DNA of 64,000 nt from Epinephelus fuscoguttatus (Eukaryota > Chordata > Actinopteri > Perciformes > Serranidae). Numbering within the stretch: position 1 is the first letter of the stretch; every line of letters begins with the position of its first letter. Under the pieces are notes generated by a model that was not told the DNA's origin, made no database searches, and worked only from the letters and a program-made list of their open reading frames with translations. The stretch spans positions 17,671,379-17,735,378 of the forward strand of contig NC_064771.1 in the NCBI RefSeq assembly GCF_011397635.1. Direction: 5' to 3'. Of the stretch, positions 49,711 through 63,421 are shown in pieces. The translations under genes and the position numbers were made by a program.

Positions 49711-50988
49711 AGGTGGGACTAAGTCATTGTTTTGCAAGTCATGAATAAGTGTCAAGTCTTTGCAGTCAAGACCCGAGTCAAGTCCAAAGCCCTTAACTTT
49801 GAGTTACAAGTCCGAAACAAGTCATAATGCGCTCTTTGTGTAATACCATTTTTCACACTGAAAAATAATATGTTACATCTGAACACACTGACTAAGCATT
49901 AGCTTGCTAACTACATTAATATTAGCCTTGTCTTATCATTCTTTGTGCAACTTCTAATGTTAAACAAAGCAGAAGGTTGTTGTATCCCCTTCTGTAAGTT
50001 TCAACCTGTACCTTTTGAATACTGCAAATGTTGACCACCACATACAATTTTTGTATACTAACAAAATTATCTTTGGTGCCATTTTTTCCCCAACTGGTGG
50101 TCAGTAACATAACATTATTTTTTTGTATTTCTCTTCTGCAATTTGATTGGATGCTGTCAGATAACAAAGTGGATCATCTGTGGTAGGGGTAGGCAACCTG
50201 CGGCTCCAGAGCCGCATGCCACTTTTAAGCCCCTCTCCAGTGGCTCCCTGTGGCTTTGACAGAAAATTATATTAAAATGAATAACTGTTATTTCTTATAA
50301 CATCTTAATTTTCATTTACTGTTATAGGCCTAAAGTGATTCTTACATTTTTCAACTGTAAAAATGCATAGCCTATACATCGATTAAACATTTCTTCAACT
50401 AAAATGTCAGTCATACGTCTGACCTGGTGCCTTTTCCTCTATAAACATCACTAGCGATGACTACAGCAGTCTTAACTCTTCCTAGCTAGGCTAGCCGTGG
50501 ATTCCAAATCCAAAAAGGGAAAAGTCTCAGGGGAAAATAGAGAATTCAATAGTGTGTGGATGAATTTGTTTGCTTTGCACAGTTGAAGTACCAAATAAAC
50601 AAAATAGCCCACTGCACAATGGCCACCTTGTGCTAAATCATATAAATGAAAGCTCATTTAGATCTATAAGTAATGTTGGTCGGCTCAATTTGACTCAAAA
50701 ACCTGTGTTACCTTTATTATGAGGCTACAATATGCTCCAACAGATTTCTTGTTTTTGCCAAAAATGACTCTTTTGATGGTAAAAGTTGTCAAAACCTGAT
50801 CTGGGGAAAGAATAACATAAATTTCTCATCTTGGGAGGAATGGAAAGAAAGGTATTTTAAAGTCAAAAGGCTCAAGTCCTTGGTGTTAAAGTCCAAGTTT
50901 AGTTTGATTTTGCTGAGTCTAAAGTCATTAAATTTGTGACTCATGTCTAACTTGAGTCCAAGTCATATGACTTAAGTCCACACCTCTG
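49708..50988. mobile_element. Non-autonomous hAT-like element, copy B, with nested insertion
   Basis: Same family as the element at 9570-10182. Its ends are GAGAGGTGGGACTAAGTC and (inverted) CAGAGGTGTGGACTTAAGTC, with a perfect 8-bp target duplication TCATTCAG at 49700-49707 and 50989-50996. It is about 670 bp longer than copy A because of unrelated sequence at about 50185-50860, which opens with GGGGTAGGCAACCTGCGGCT, itself typical of a hAT terminus. It begins 15 bp after the probable usp31 polyadenylation signal. Confidence 0.85.
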
Positions 50989-53114
50989 TCATTCAGTAAC
51001 ATTTTGATGACATAGCTGTAAATGATTTGTTTTAAATGTACAGTTTTTGTACGACTGTCTTCCTTTTACACTTGAATTTTATTAGCAATCAAGATGTGAT
51101 AAAAACAAGTATATAAAAATAAACATAGCACCGATTGTGCAGGAGAGGTAAGAAACCTGAAGGGGCCTTATGGTGAAACCTCCCCCTGTAGAATTTCAAA
51201 TCTATTCTGTTACAAATAATATTTCTCTCCTAAACATGAGAATATAACAGACAAAACAGAGGATGTGATAATCGTAAACAATACAGACACATACATGTAA
51301 CATATAAATATAACTAATACATTAACTATGTTTTTCATATTAGTTTTTAAATGAGTGTATAATGGCCAGGTTTTAAATGAAATTAAAAGTGAGGACTGTT
51401 CCACAGAGATGGTCCTCTGTCTCCACCAGGTGGAGCTCACTGTTTGCCTGAAAGCCTCAGTAGACACACAGATAATGAGTGAGAAAAATAAAGCAACACT
51501 CAGTGTGAATTTGTCCCAGAGAAATGCCCTTCAATTTCAACTTGTGGGATTATTAAGATATATAGTACCGTCAGATTCAGTGCTGTCAGTGAGGGAGATG
51601 ATATGCTATTAAACTACAGCGCCATCATTTATTTAGGGCTGATTCAATTGTGGTTTTATTAGTTTGGCCCAAGGCTGGGCATATAAGGAGTTAATGCTGG
51701 CTCTTTGTCTTTCTATTCTTGTAATTTTGTATAACAGTCATCAGTTTTGGGAATTGCATTTTCACCCCTCTCACTTTTCACCTCTTGTGCAGCCTGAGAA
51801 GTGATGAAATTTTTAAAAATGGCCTGTGGTGCGATGCCTCTCTGCACATACGGCGGGAAAGGCTCTGCGTTGTCGACGATACCTCACCCAGAAACTAGCA
51901 TTTTGTCTCACATTCTACAGAAAAAAGCATGAGGTTGTTCGATTAATATGCATGTATCAATGTAATTAGAAAAACTCACAGACTGCAACCTGGTGCAAGA
52001 TCATTCTGTAAAGGAGCCAGACTCCTTGAGTGCTGAAATCAATAATCATTTGCCAATTGTATCAGTTCCAAGAGAACATCATTAGCAAGACCTCAGCGGA
52101 GAATTCAGCAACTTTTATCTGAATTTAACACGCAAACCGTGACATTACCCTCCTTGACTCCTGAGCATAACCAAATGCATCTAACATGCTGAATTAGTTT
52201 CCATGTTTTGCTTTCGCTACATTAATGTGCTCGATGCATTGCAGAAAGGCAATCTAATCTTATTGATCAATCCAATCTTGGTATCTCCTGTGGCCAAATT
52301 CAATCCTTTGTGCTGCTGCAAAGTCTCCATTTTGAGACGCCGTGTCCCTGGATAGAAGGTGATGACGAGCAGGACCTTCATGATTAACTTTCACTTTTTC
52401 ACTGCTTGCTCTTCAGATGGATTGATGCAGTGACTGCAGGGGTGAAGGCAACGTACAGACGGTAGCCACAATGTCATAAACACCACTATAATATGACACT
52501 TTTATAATATAATCCAATTCAATAACACTGCAACACTGTGAACCCTTAGAACTCTGCCGCAAGCTGTTCACCTAACTCGACTTTGTTTTATATTAAAAAT
52601 ACATGACATACTGTGGTGTTATATGTATATATGTAATACCTTATAAAATTTTGCTAATGCAGTATATTGTACATACCTCTAAGCAATAGATACAACAATA
52701 GTTACTACCTTTTATGATACAATTTCGACAATCCAATGGTAGTATATGCTGCAGTGCTTTTGAACCGTCTTGCATTAAATGTGGGTGTTGGTATTTTGTC
52801 CACCCCTTTTTAACATGATGATATTTTACTGAAAACTCAAAGGAGTCTGGGACATCTAAACGTCTGACAGAAAACACAAGAAGAAAGGTGCGAGACGATC
52901 AGGCAAGAGGAAATCTTAAAAAAGCAGGTGGTAGCAGCTGAGTTGAACACCCTTCAAGTCGGACGTTGGTATTTATAGATCAGAGAGCAAAAAAATCCTT
53001 TTAAGTAATTAAATATTCCTTAGCTCTTCTTAGAACAAGCGAGGAAGAATCTACCGACGTCCTGAGACGCTGTCATTCACCCAGTTTCATTCAAGAATTT
53101 TCTTGAAGTTCAAT

Positions 53115-53840
53115 TTTTTTTAAAGCTGCGGTAGGCAGAATTCAAAAGTACAGCCTCTTTCTGCAGCTCTCCTCTCTAACTTCTCTGTCTGAAGCCCCTC
53201 CCACAAGGCAACTATGGGCATATGCACACGCTCAGTAACCCAATGTTATCTCGTTGCGCAGTTGCACACAGCTCATTCGCTCAGCCCCTGCTTACCTTGT
53301 TCTGTCTGTCTGTTTCTCACAGCACAATTGAGACAAGAGTTAGCTAGCATTAGCCACCCCACAGTCCCTCCGTCTTGCTCCCCGCCGCTGTAGACTGCGA
53401 CAACAGGCAGCAGCTCCGGACACTTTCGCTGAGAAGCTGAAGCCAACCAAATTCAGCTAACAGAGCAGGTTGGTAGCCAGTGGTAGTGTCAGGTCTGACC
53501 TGTTTAACAGCAGCAGAAAGTTTGCGTATATGGCGGGGAATCTGGGCTGTCCAATAGGAACTGCAGTTTGCGCTGTAGTGGCGGGGAGTGAGGTGGAGGA
53601 CACATTGGAGTCATCTGAATATTTCTCCTCGACTCTTCTATCCTCAATCACTTCACCCGTTATTGATTGAGACCCGCCATCTTGATGAACACCCCCGGAG
53701 AGGGAAGTGAGACTACTCGAGTGCAGCCTTTGTGGGAATCTTTTACCGACCGACACACACTTGATCAGATATCAGTAATTGATTGGACACACGCAGCACT
53801 GCAGCTGATCGGACTGATCTGATACATCACAACACTGCTG
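53115..53840. repeat. Possible dispersed repeat starting TTTAAAGCTGCGGTAGGCAG
   Basis: The left edge resembles common fish repeats of the TTAAAGCTGCAGTAGG type. No matching right end is seen. The GC content here is higher than in the neighbourhood. Two short antisense ORFs have no recognisable products. Confidence 0.35.
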
Positions 53841-56800
53841 GAGTGAAGACAGACAAGAAATTAAACTCAAGTGCATCAAGTTTTACGTTATATTTGTTTT
53901 CTGATTCACTATTTAGTCAAAAAATCTGAACAAGAAAAGGAGCACGAGCAAGATTTTTCTTTTTACGACTTGCTATTTCCCCCATTAAGGTTTTATTAAG
54001 CAAAGTCAGAGAGAGTCCGTCTGTCAGCAAGAATAACTTTGCATATCACAGATCGTCACTTTCATTCAGTCACACGTGAGGCTGATAGTTTCTGAGCGTC
54101 GGGTTGATGAGTTCCATAATTTCAATATTCCCTGAAACATTTGGCCTATTAAATAATTTTCAGTGTTCAAAAGACATCATAGTCATATCCTGTGTTATTG
54201 AATAATAAATTCACAGTCCGAATATCAATAAATACAGATGCAAATGCATATAAACACATTCTGTGACTCTGAGCAGGACACAGTACTGTCTAAATACAGA
54301 CTGAAGGTGTTATGCATGTGCAGGTGTTTGTTAAACAGAGAGAAAACACTCCTGCTCTGCCTCTGATAACTGTGCTTGTATTGTATAGGCGTATTTTATG
54401 GTGCTATATATTGCATTATTCGTGTGCAGACACAAACTCCACCAAAAGTCTCTACAGTTGCTAACAAAGCTGACTGACAGCTGATCCAGCTGTGATCAGG
54501 CGCCGCAGCCATCTCAAGTGGACGTCGCTTCACGGGACACTTCAGAGGAAAAGAAGTCTCATTTCTTTGTATTTCCTCCTTTTCCTCTCTCCTGACATCT
54601 CATCCTTGCATCTCTCCGCTGCGTCTTATGAGGACAGAGATAAGACGCGAGGAAGAGACACGAGTGAGGGAACATGGATGCAAGGGAAGGTGTTGGGATG
54701 AACCCACCGTAACACTCTAATATTAGCTATGCAACATGAACATGGAGCTGCAGGAGGCCAAACTGATGACGCCATTTTATTATCTGGAGGCAAAACACGA
54801 CTCGTCATCGTGCTTCAGGCTACATTAGCTAACGTTAGTTTCAATAGCAAGACAAACCTGGAGAAAACCATTCAAGTTTTGTCCTCCTTTGTAAGATTGG
54901 CATAGTAATCAACCACAAAGCCGGCCATCCAGTCAGATCATCAATCCACTGAGTGAGAGCATACGGGTCGACCAGTCTGGTCCCGTTGGTCAGTGTTTAC
55001 TTTTTCAAGAAAAACTTGCGGTCCCGGAGAGTAAGTGACCTGACGTGGCGCGTTCGTAAATTCAGTCTGACGCTCTACATTAAAATGAGAGCCCTGCTGG
55101 CTGGAGAGACGGAGTGTTTCTATTTCTACATGAAGTTTCTGGAGTGCACTCTACAGCTTTAAGAGTCTGGTGCTCTGAATAACCAAACAGTACTTTCGGA
55201 CAGTGGCCCAAATTTACAGATGGTCCAGGTTGTGAGAGTGTGCGCTCTGGCACTCTGAATGAGTATTTCTGAACGCACCACTCCCATCAGCCAACAGAAC
55301 TTGCTAATAAGCCCAAACTAATGTCTGTGGAGAATTGTTTTGCCTCCAGCTAAGCCCCGCCCACCAATCTATATCGACATGTATTTGTTTATTGTCACTC
55401 TTTTTTAGGCTTTCTTCTTGATATGTTCGTCTTCCTTTTTTGGGTTGCTTTACAGTGTAGGTAGTCGTTACCAATGCTGGAATAGCTTAAACTGCAGGAT
55501 TTTCCGCCATTGACTCAGGCTTTCATTATTTGAGGAGATGTGCACCTGCATTTGCATTTTTAGAACAGCCAATAATGACCTGTGATTGGCCAAAGTCTCC
55601 AGTCACAGGCTGGATTTTCTGAAACCTGAAAACAGAGCCGAGAGGAGGTGCAGTTTTTTCTCAGACCACTTGAATTAAATATGCTCAAAGTTTATTATGG
55701 GAATTTGCCTGATGACACCAAAATTAAACTGCCTACCCCATCTTTAAATGACAGTATCTTAAAGCAAGATCATGGAACATTTCAGAGAAGAAATAACACC
55801 TTCATTTCGGCCAGCGTGACCACTAGTCTATAGCAGTAGCATTAGCTATTACAGAGCATGCTTGTAGACTTTGTAACCCTTCTCCTCTTGTGCTACTGTT
55901 AGGCTACATTTTAGCATTTGAGATTTTTCCATGATACAGAAAAAGTTAGCTACCTAGACTTGCTTTAAATTACTGCCCATTCACACTGTTTTATCACTGA
56001 AAACAGTTCAGGAGACAACATTCATTTGCACTGGAAGCAGCTACAAGATAATATTAACAATTTCATCAACAGCAGGATTGTGAACACCCACTAAGTATTT
56101 ATTTAAAGGCAGCTGGAGTTGATGTTTCAAACAAAAGCATGTGAGCATCCAAAAATCAGTTGGGTTTTGATTTTTTTTCTGTCCTCCTCTGCACTTCTCA
56201 GCTGTTGATCGTTGTCCAGCTGCTATTTCTAGTTTCCTTAGAGTGTATGAGCCTCTCCGTCTACGTAAATACGTCCAGCAACAAAAGCCTCGCACCAGAG
56301 AAACTGAAATAATACAAAGAGGAAGTCAGAAATAGCATAAATAGCTTCCTTCAGGATCTCAGGATTTCTTTCTTCCTGCTGGCCACTCTCAGAGTTCGAG
56401 AAAAGTATTCTGAAAAGTACATTTAAGTGACCAAATTTCTCTTAATATTTCACGTACATTATAGAGACTTTTCTGCATGACGCCAAGCCACAACCTACAC
56501 ATAGCCAAATGCATTCACGACTCTTTTTTTCACCCCTCGCTGAATTAAAAACAAATTCAATTATTCACTTGTTTCGGGAGCGAGCATGTCAATTATTTCT
56601 CTTCTCTTGAGTCCAGTGATGCAGTACTTTAGTTCCCTTTTAATTGGAGATGAAATATCTAGTGAGCCCTGAGTGCAGTCGGAGAGAGAGCTGCTTTTTA
56701 GGCAATGCAATATACATGACGTGTCATGTGGGACATCCGCGGCTGGGTTACGTAACCCAGAGCGGTGAGTGGTGCCTTGAAAACAACTTTAACACCAAAG

Positions 56801-57722
56801 GAGACTGTGCTGTTGTTTGTGGACCGGAGGCAACTCCCATGAACTGTTAGAATTAGTCCTCGTAGAGTCTTTCAGGAGGCATTTGCGGTTGTAAAAGCCC
56901 CTTTTTTATGCAATGAAACCATCATACAAGCACAGTACCAACTTGCAGTTTTAATTGCAAGATAGTTTTAGTGCTTTGATTAATTAATTCACTGACATTT
57001 TTGGGCAACTAAGTGCTGTTTCTGCTTAAGATAGCAGAGGATATACTTAAAACCTTAACCTGTAAAATGCCTGAGACCCAGCAGCCACATTCCTCCCACT
57101 CACTGCACATTTATTTCTCCTACATAATGCACAGTAGTGGGTTGCTGGAATCCCAAGGCCTTGCCAATACAGAGGACTCATCAGGATGCGAGAGAGCAAG
57201 GTGTGAAGTGTCAAAGTTGGACATACAGCCAGCGCATGTCTGCCACGCTTCCTCTGACACTCATCCTACACCATTGGCTGCGCAAGGAGTGATTGACTGC
57301 GAGGTTGATTACGCTTCTTCCAGCCAGGTGGTTGGCAGGCAGAGAGACGCATATCACCAGATTGCTGCATCAGCCAAAGTGTGAGGCCACAGTTTCTGGC
57401 ATCAGTGTGTCTGGACGAACATCACAGGAATAATAAAAAGATGCAGGGATGTCAATCATCACCCAAAATGTTTTTTTTTCCCTCCCCATTTTGTTGGCAG
57501 CAGTCTCTCCATCTTGTATCTTGTATCATTAGAGGCTTTTGCCTTTTGAGCAATGCTGAGATGGAAGACAGGCAAGGCTGCATGGGTAAAATAAAAAAAA
57601 AATAAAAAAAAAAACTCTAGGATTCGTGGGTTCTTGTGGGAGAGGGAGGGGGGAGTCTTTGATGTTGTGGAGTTTCATGGAGGCAAATAACACACTTTGA
57701 TATTTCATAAGCCATCTCTGCT

Positions 57723-57749
57723 AAAAAAAAAAAAAAAAAAAAAAAAAAA
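57723..57749. repeat. Poly(A) run
   Basis: Twenty-seven consecutive A. An A-rich run also lies at 57590-57613. Possibly remnants of retroposed tails. Confidence 0.9.
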
Positions 57750-58058
57750 GCGGGCACAAACATCTGCACACACACTCTGTCAAAGATGAGGTTTGAATTA
57801 CCACCCGGCTGAAAGATTTGCAGTTATTTTGGCCGCAGATATTTGTCTTACACACAGTTTGCTGAAAGTTCCAATTTTCCAGAGGACTGGTGAGTGAATG
57901 TCTGTCCTGTTTGATTTTCAGAGGAAGATAAATCAGTGTTTGGATGAACATAAAAGGTAATGTATTCATAAAAGCTGTGATGAGTGCAGCTGTCTCCAGC
58001 ATCTGACATCCAATCTGAGACAAGCCGCCCGGGGAGGTTGGACCATCCTCCACTGCGT

Positions 58059-58081
58059 GAGTGTGTGTGTGTGTGTGTGTG
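58059..58081. repeat. (GT)n microsatellite
   Basis: About 11 GT units. Confidence 0.95.
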
Positions 58082-58995
58082 CATGTGTGCATTGATGTTT
58101 ACGGGCACAACAAAGAATTTATTGTCTGATAGAGTACAATGTAAATTTCTGTGAAGGAAAGCACTGCAGGAGTATTTCTAACAGTACTAAAAATATTTTA
58201 TGCTGCCTTCATAACAAAGATTGACTAATAGGCACATGAATACTAAATGAAGCTCAATATTTGAATGAACAATCAATTTTCATCAGGGTTGATTATGATT
58301 AACGATGATCAGTCAATCAAGATGTTAGTACACTGATAAATGTAGATCCATCAACACCTTCAATTTGCGTGTTGCATGTAGGTGGATAAATTGGCAAAAA
58401 TGGAATATTATATAATATGAGTGTATTATCACCTGGAAATAAGTGTTTTTGTTACTTTAGAATAAGCAGCTCATGTCTATAGAGAGCAGGGCCCTCCGTG
58501 AAGAGCCAAACCGCGTTGTTTATTCTGTGTTTTTGCCTGTGTTTAAATCACCAGCGGTCTCATTTATAAAACAGTGTGTAGGAGCCATGATTAAATGAAC
58601 GTATGGACAAGAGCCAAAAATGGCGTGTGCCATAAAATATTCGACAATTTCTTCAATCAGCTTCCACCTCACCATCTGCGTCGCCAGTTTCCCGTCTCCA
58701 AAATGTTCATAAGCATGGGTCAATTTTTCTCCCATCAAGTCTGTTTTTATAGATCAAAACTTTTCTGTGGAAAGTGGCGTACGCCTCTTTCGGGCCTTGT
58801 TTTGGGCGTACGCAATGTTTAGAAATTAGACTCCAGGTACACTTGTTTTGGAGACCACTGCGGATAGTTCAGTTGTGAGGTTTGGTAAACAAAATCCAAT
58901 GCTTGCAGAATGGGAAATTCTAACATAGTTAGACATTTAAAATATTGCTGACCTGATTTTCAATTAAACCAAAATTTAATGCCTATGATGCCTAA

Positions 58996-60215
58996 AGGCC
59001 CTGACACACCAAGCCGATGGTCAGCAGTCAACCAAAGTCGGGCTGTCGGTGAACGTCTGTCGCCCTAGTTTTTGCAGTGTGTCCCGCACTCGGCATCTGC
59101 AGCTTTTCGGCTGATTGAGCATGTTGAATCGGCGGTGGAGCTTGTCGGTGAGAGAGATCACTGTGACTGGCTCTTCAGGTTTTATTCCCTCACCCCTGTA
59201 ACGAGTGAATCTGCCTGTAGTGAAACCGGGTCTAACCGGTGCTTCCTCCTCAGGCTCCACTTCACTCAGCTGCCCGACAGACCCGCTGCTTCTTCCCACT
59301 TTAACCTGAATAACAAACCAGGGCTAGCTGGGAGCGGCTAGCGGAGTGTTAGCCGCAGCATGGCCGGAGGGAAGCACAGCCAGTTAGCCTCCGCTTAGTC
59401 TCTATATACAGACTCTACATTCAGTGAATGTAGAGTCTGTAGGCAAACCCCGGAGATCTTGCCTCCGGAAGAAGAGCGGAGGAGCCCTGGTTTCCGGTGC
59501 TAGGCTGTTTGTAGTCCGCGTGATATTGACCAATCACGTTTGAGCCGGCTGCAGTTGTTGCCAGGTTAAACGCTCCGTGCAGTGAACTAAAGAGGCGGAA
59601 CATAATTGGTGTCACTGCAAACTCTGAATCCATCGCGATGGTTCGACATATTTACTTATATATAAACAGAAGTCAGAAACGGAAATTCGCCTCCTCAAAC
59701 CAGAATGCCAAAAAATTGGGGGTCTGCCCCCAGAGGCTGTATCACCGTCTGCCGGAAGTCAGATGCTGAATACAGCCGATGGGTTCAGAGAATGGCCTCC
59801 GCTAGTCTCTGAGCTAGCCCCGGCTCTCCGTTTGGATCCAACCGGAGCACCGAGCCCTGGTTTGTTATTCAGGTTAAAGTGGGAAGAAGCAACGGCTTTA
59901 TTGGGCAGCTGAGTGAAGTGGAGCCTGCGGAGGAAACACCGGGACCGTCTGAATGTAATAGTCCGTGGAGATGCTGAGGTGCTCGGCTGCACAGATAGGA
60001 AACCCCTCGGCTGTCAGGATGTACCACTCTGTCACTCCGCTCTCTCTCACGCAGGCACAGAATGTACGTGCCACTTGGCTGTCGGATGTAGTCCGTGTAG
60101 TGTGTTCAAATGCAACTGACACAGGGTGATGTGAGGCAACGTAGATGACGCAACAGTTGGCTTTCGTCGCCGCTAGTTCTTTGATGTCGGTTTGATGTAT
60201 CCGCACCTTAAGAGT
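58996..60215. mobile_element. Putative repeat with internal inverted block
   Basis: The left edge (CCCTGACACACCAAGCCGAT) resembles a known teleost DNA-transposon end. A block of about 90 bp at 59235-59325 (CCTCAGGCTCCACTTCACTC ... AACCTGAATAACAAACCAGG) recurs inverted at 59860-59935. The right edge lacks a good counterpart of the left edge, so the boundary is uncertain. ORFs in this stretch are not gene-like. Confidence 0.55.
59410..59440. repeat. Perfect 31-bp palindrome
   Basis: Two 15-bp arms (CAGACTCTACATTCA and its complement) around one G. Confidence 0.9.
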
Positions 60216-63200
60216 CAACCCGGTCTCACATCGAAGTCATTGAAATCCGGCACCTGGGCAGTGACTTGCGGTGTCAGACACTGACAAAAAACGGCGTCCT
60301 TTAACGTCGGTATTATATGCAGCCGGTCGCCGTTATAGTTTGACGGTACTTGGTAGCATCAGGGAGAAATGCAGCGAGACAAGAATAAAAGTTAAGACAG
60401 TGAAAGTCTGACTGGGGCTGGCGAGAAGTCGGGTGGAAGGGTCCAACAAACACCAACTTTCACCCAGAAGAGTAGTGTTCATGTCCTGCAAGATTCCAAA
60501 GTCAAACCCTGTTCTTTTTGCGTTAGTTATTGGAGTAAAAAAATGTCAGTTTGTGTTCGTTGTACTGATGCAGTGCATTTATTTAGAATGAGACTGTATG
60601 TAAATGTTAAATTTCCTGTGAAAGCAGAAGTGTATTTTGAAAGAAGACAGTGCATGTAGCAGACAGAACTTCAACAACCAATGCACCCAGGGTACTTCTC
60701 ATATCTGGACGTGGAAATCCCATGACCAACCATCAATATGTGATGAGGTAGGAGTGAAAATGTGTTGTAATATTCCAGCGCCTTTCAAAGTCATACTAAT
60801 GTCCGATGCCAGCTGGGAAATATGTTAGTGTGAGAAATAATAATAACAGTAATGCTCATAATTCCCCCCCTAGATTGAATAGTCATAATTTACTCATCAG
60901 AAATTGTTTTAACCCCAATAAAAGGGAAAAAATTAGTCTTACCCATCAAATCTGAGCAGAAATTTAAGCACAACTTCCATTTCAAATCTGCCATACAACA
61001 ACTGGTCTTCCTCTGATTTCGCATTTAAAATATGTGACAAGGCATTTGCACAACAAACCAAGACTGACATGTAATTTAAAATAGCTTCACACAGTGGAGC
61101 AGGCTTATGCAGGATCATCCCATAATCACAGCCCCCATGATGTCAGCCAGGTTCAGTTCGTCCCTCCTTTTAGACTGCTCCATATGTTGAAAAAACACAC
61201 ACCCGTCTTAGAGGAAAGCAGCAAAGAAATAGCTGCGCAACTGGTATCATTTCCATTAGTTTCAAATGATTGGCATTTGGAGATGTGTTCCTACATGAAA
61301 GAAGTGTTTTGGGCATTAAAAACAGCCAGGCAGAGCATCTCTACCTGGCTTCCCTCATTGTTGCTCCAGCCTTGCGAGGCCTCCTGCTTAGAGAGCGCTG
61401 CCACATGATGTAAACCCCCATCAAAATCCTAATGCGCCGCGTGTCGACTCAGGTGTGGTGTGCAGTCCAGGGGTTGCTGATACATCAGATGTGTTTTGGT
61501 TTGCTGTGGATGTGAGGTTCATCTGGAGGCAGCCTTGGGATGAGGCTTGTTATTCTCCTCAGTGAGACATGAGGCACGCACTCTAATTAGAACACATCTC
61601 CTGGTGAGAGAGACGCTGAGGTCTGACTACTCCTCCAATCTAATCAGCTTTCTACCTCACTTTAGCTGCTCCACAGAAAACAGACTCCCGCTCGTCTGAC
61701 AAACGGATGCAACAACAAGGAGATGGCACTGAACAACTGTTTCTAATTTGGAGGACTTTGCAGAATTTTCACAGATCTGAATCTTGAAAGGGCATGCGCC
61801 CAACAAAATCTCACATCTCTGTCACCGTCCTCTCACTCTCTGCTGGAGACGAGTTAAAAAGGAGCCCGGCAGGTGGCTGTTGATTTGTAACGTAGATGCA
61901 AAGATCTGAATGCAGATGTAAAAACAAAAAAAAAAGAGATGCTTATAGAATAGCCAATGACATCGTTTTGTCAGAAATATTATAAGGTGGCATGGCCTAC
62001 ATTTATTCCACTTTACACTTCACTTTGATTACACTTCACTTCTTCACTTCCACTACCTTCATAGAAAGCTTAATAGAGCACAGCACATGTGCGCGCTTAT
62101 TAAGTGTCAATCCCTACAGACTGCAGTTCCAACACTGGTCTGCAAATAGTTGTAGAACATGTATCATTACGTACTTGAGACTGTGCCACAGTTGTCAGCA
62201 CTTCATTTTAATTTGGCTCCTAAGCCACTGGTGATTTCGACCACTGGGACATCCTGTCGGCTGCAGAAGTTAAACTATTCTGAAGCGTTAGGACTGAACG
62301 AGGTACACTGCTGAATCTCTGCCTCTGCAGTGTCAGCTGCTGTCTCACTCGGAGACCGGGGAACCTCATTCTATCTCATGTGAGCATCCCGGGCAAAGGA
62401 CGAGGGAACGCTGTGCTGGGAATGCGCGCTGTTTTAATTCGGTGCAGCTTAAATAGAGCGTGCATGTGAAATGCATTCTCCTGTAGGCACGCATTCAAAC
62501 ATGTTTTTGCATTGTTAACAATCACATGTAAAAACAACAACAAAAAAAGAAATACTGCAGAATAATTTCAGGGAATGGTTCCTTTTGAAATCATCTGTAG
62601 CCACTACTTCTATCTCACTTCAGAGCTCATTAAAAATCCAAAAGAGTGGATGTTTGAAGCTGCATTAACCAACTGAGATATTGTAGATGAGCTGCATTAT
62701 GTGCATGAGGAACATCACTGTGGCATTTAAACTTGGACTGTCTTCAGCCACTGCAGTAGATTTTTTTTGTCCTTTAGAGAAAAGTACATTCTTTCTGTTT
62801 TTCTAATTTTACCCCTCCAGTAAGAGAAATTGCTGCTTTAAGCATTAATCAATATCAGATCACAATGTTCAAATATTATTATCAAGAAAGCTCTAAGCCT
62901 CTTTCTAAAACTCTCTACGGAGAGTGGAAGACAAGCACAATATGTGTCTGCTCTTGTCCTTGAAGTCTTATTCTCTGCAATATAGTGCTCATCAACAGAA
63001 CACCACAGCACTGATCCCCTCAGCTCCCTCAGATATGTTCAGCATTAAATAACGACCAGGCTGCTCCATAGGGAAGAAATGACGACTTGTACAATGTAAG
63101 GGGGAAGAATTATTTGATTAAATGAATCCAAATATAACACATTAAATATAACCTATAGGGAAAAGCTTCATTTAGTCATTATGTTTCATAACACCAAGAA

Positions 63201-63376
63201 AAAATTATTAATCAACACAGTATTCACACATCAGTTTTAACAGATACTCATTAAGCTTAACAAGCACCTCATTAGCCGGAGTGCAAATAGGTCACGTCGT
63301 AGTGCTCCGAAATGCAAAGGATTTCATGATTTGCATGGGCTGGCTCCTGAGGGAATTCATATTTGAAAAGAAAGCT

Positions 63377-63378
<2 letters not shown>

Positions 63379-63415
<37 letters not shown>
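63379..63415. repeat. (GT)n microsatellite
   Basis: About 18 GT units. Confidence 0.95.

Positions 63416-63421
<6 letters not shown>

Noticed and set aside
57721-58092. Minus-strand ORF with runs of His-Thr and Phe
   Set aside because: Translation of a GT microsatellite and a poly-A run.
59898-60218. 106-codon minus-strand ORF in a GC-rich block
   Set aside because: It lies inside the 58996-60215 repeat, shares sequence with the inverted block at 59235, and shows no conserved domain.
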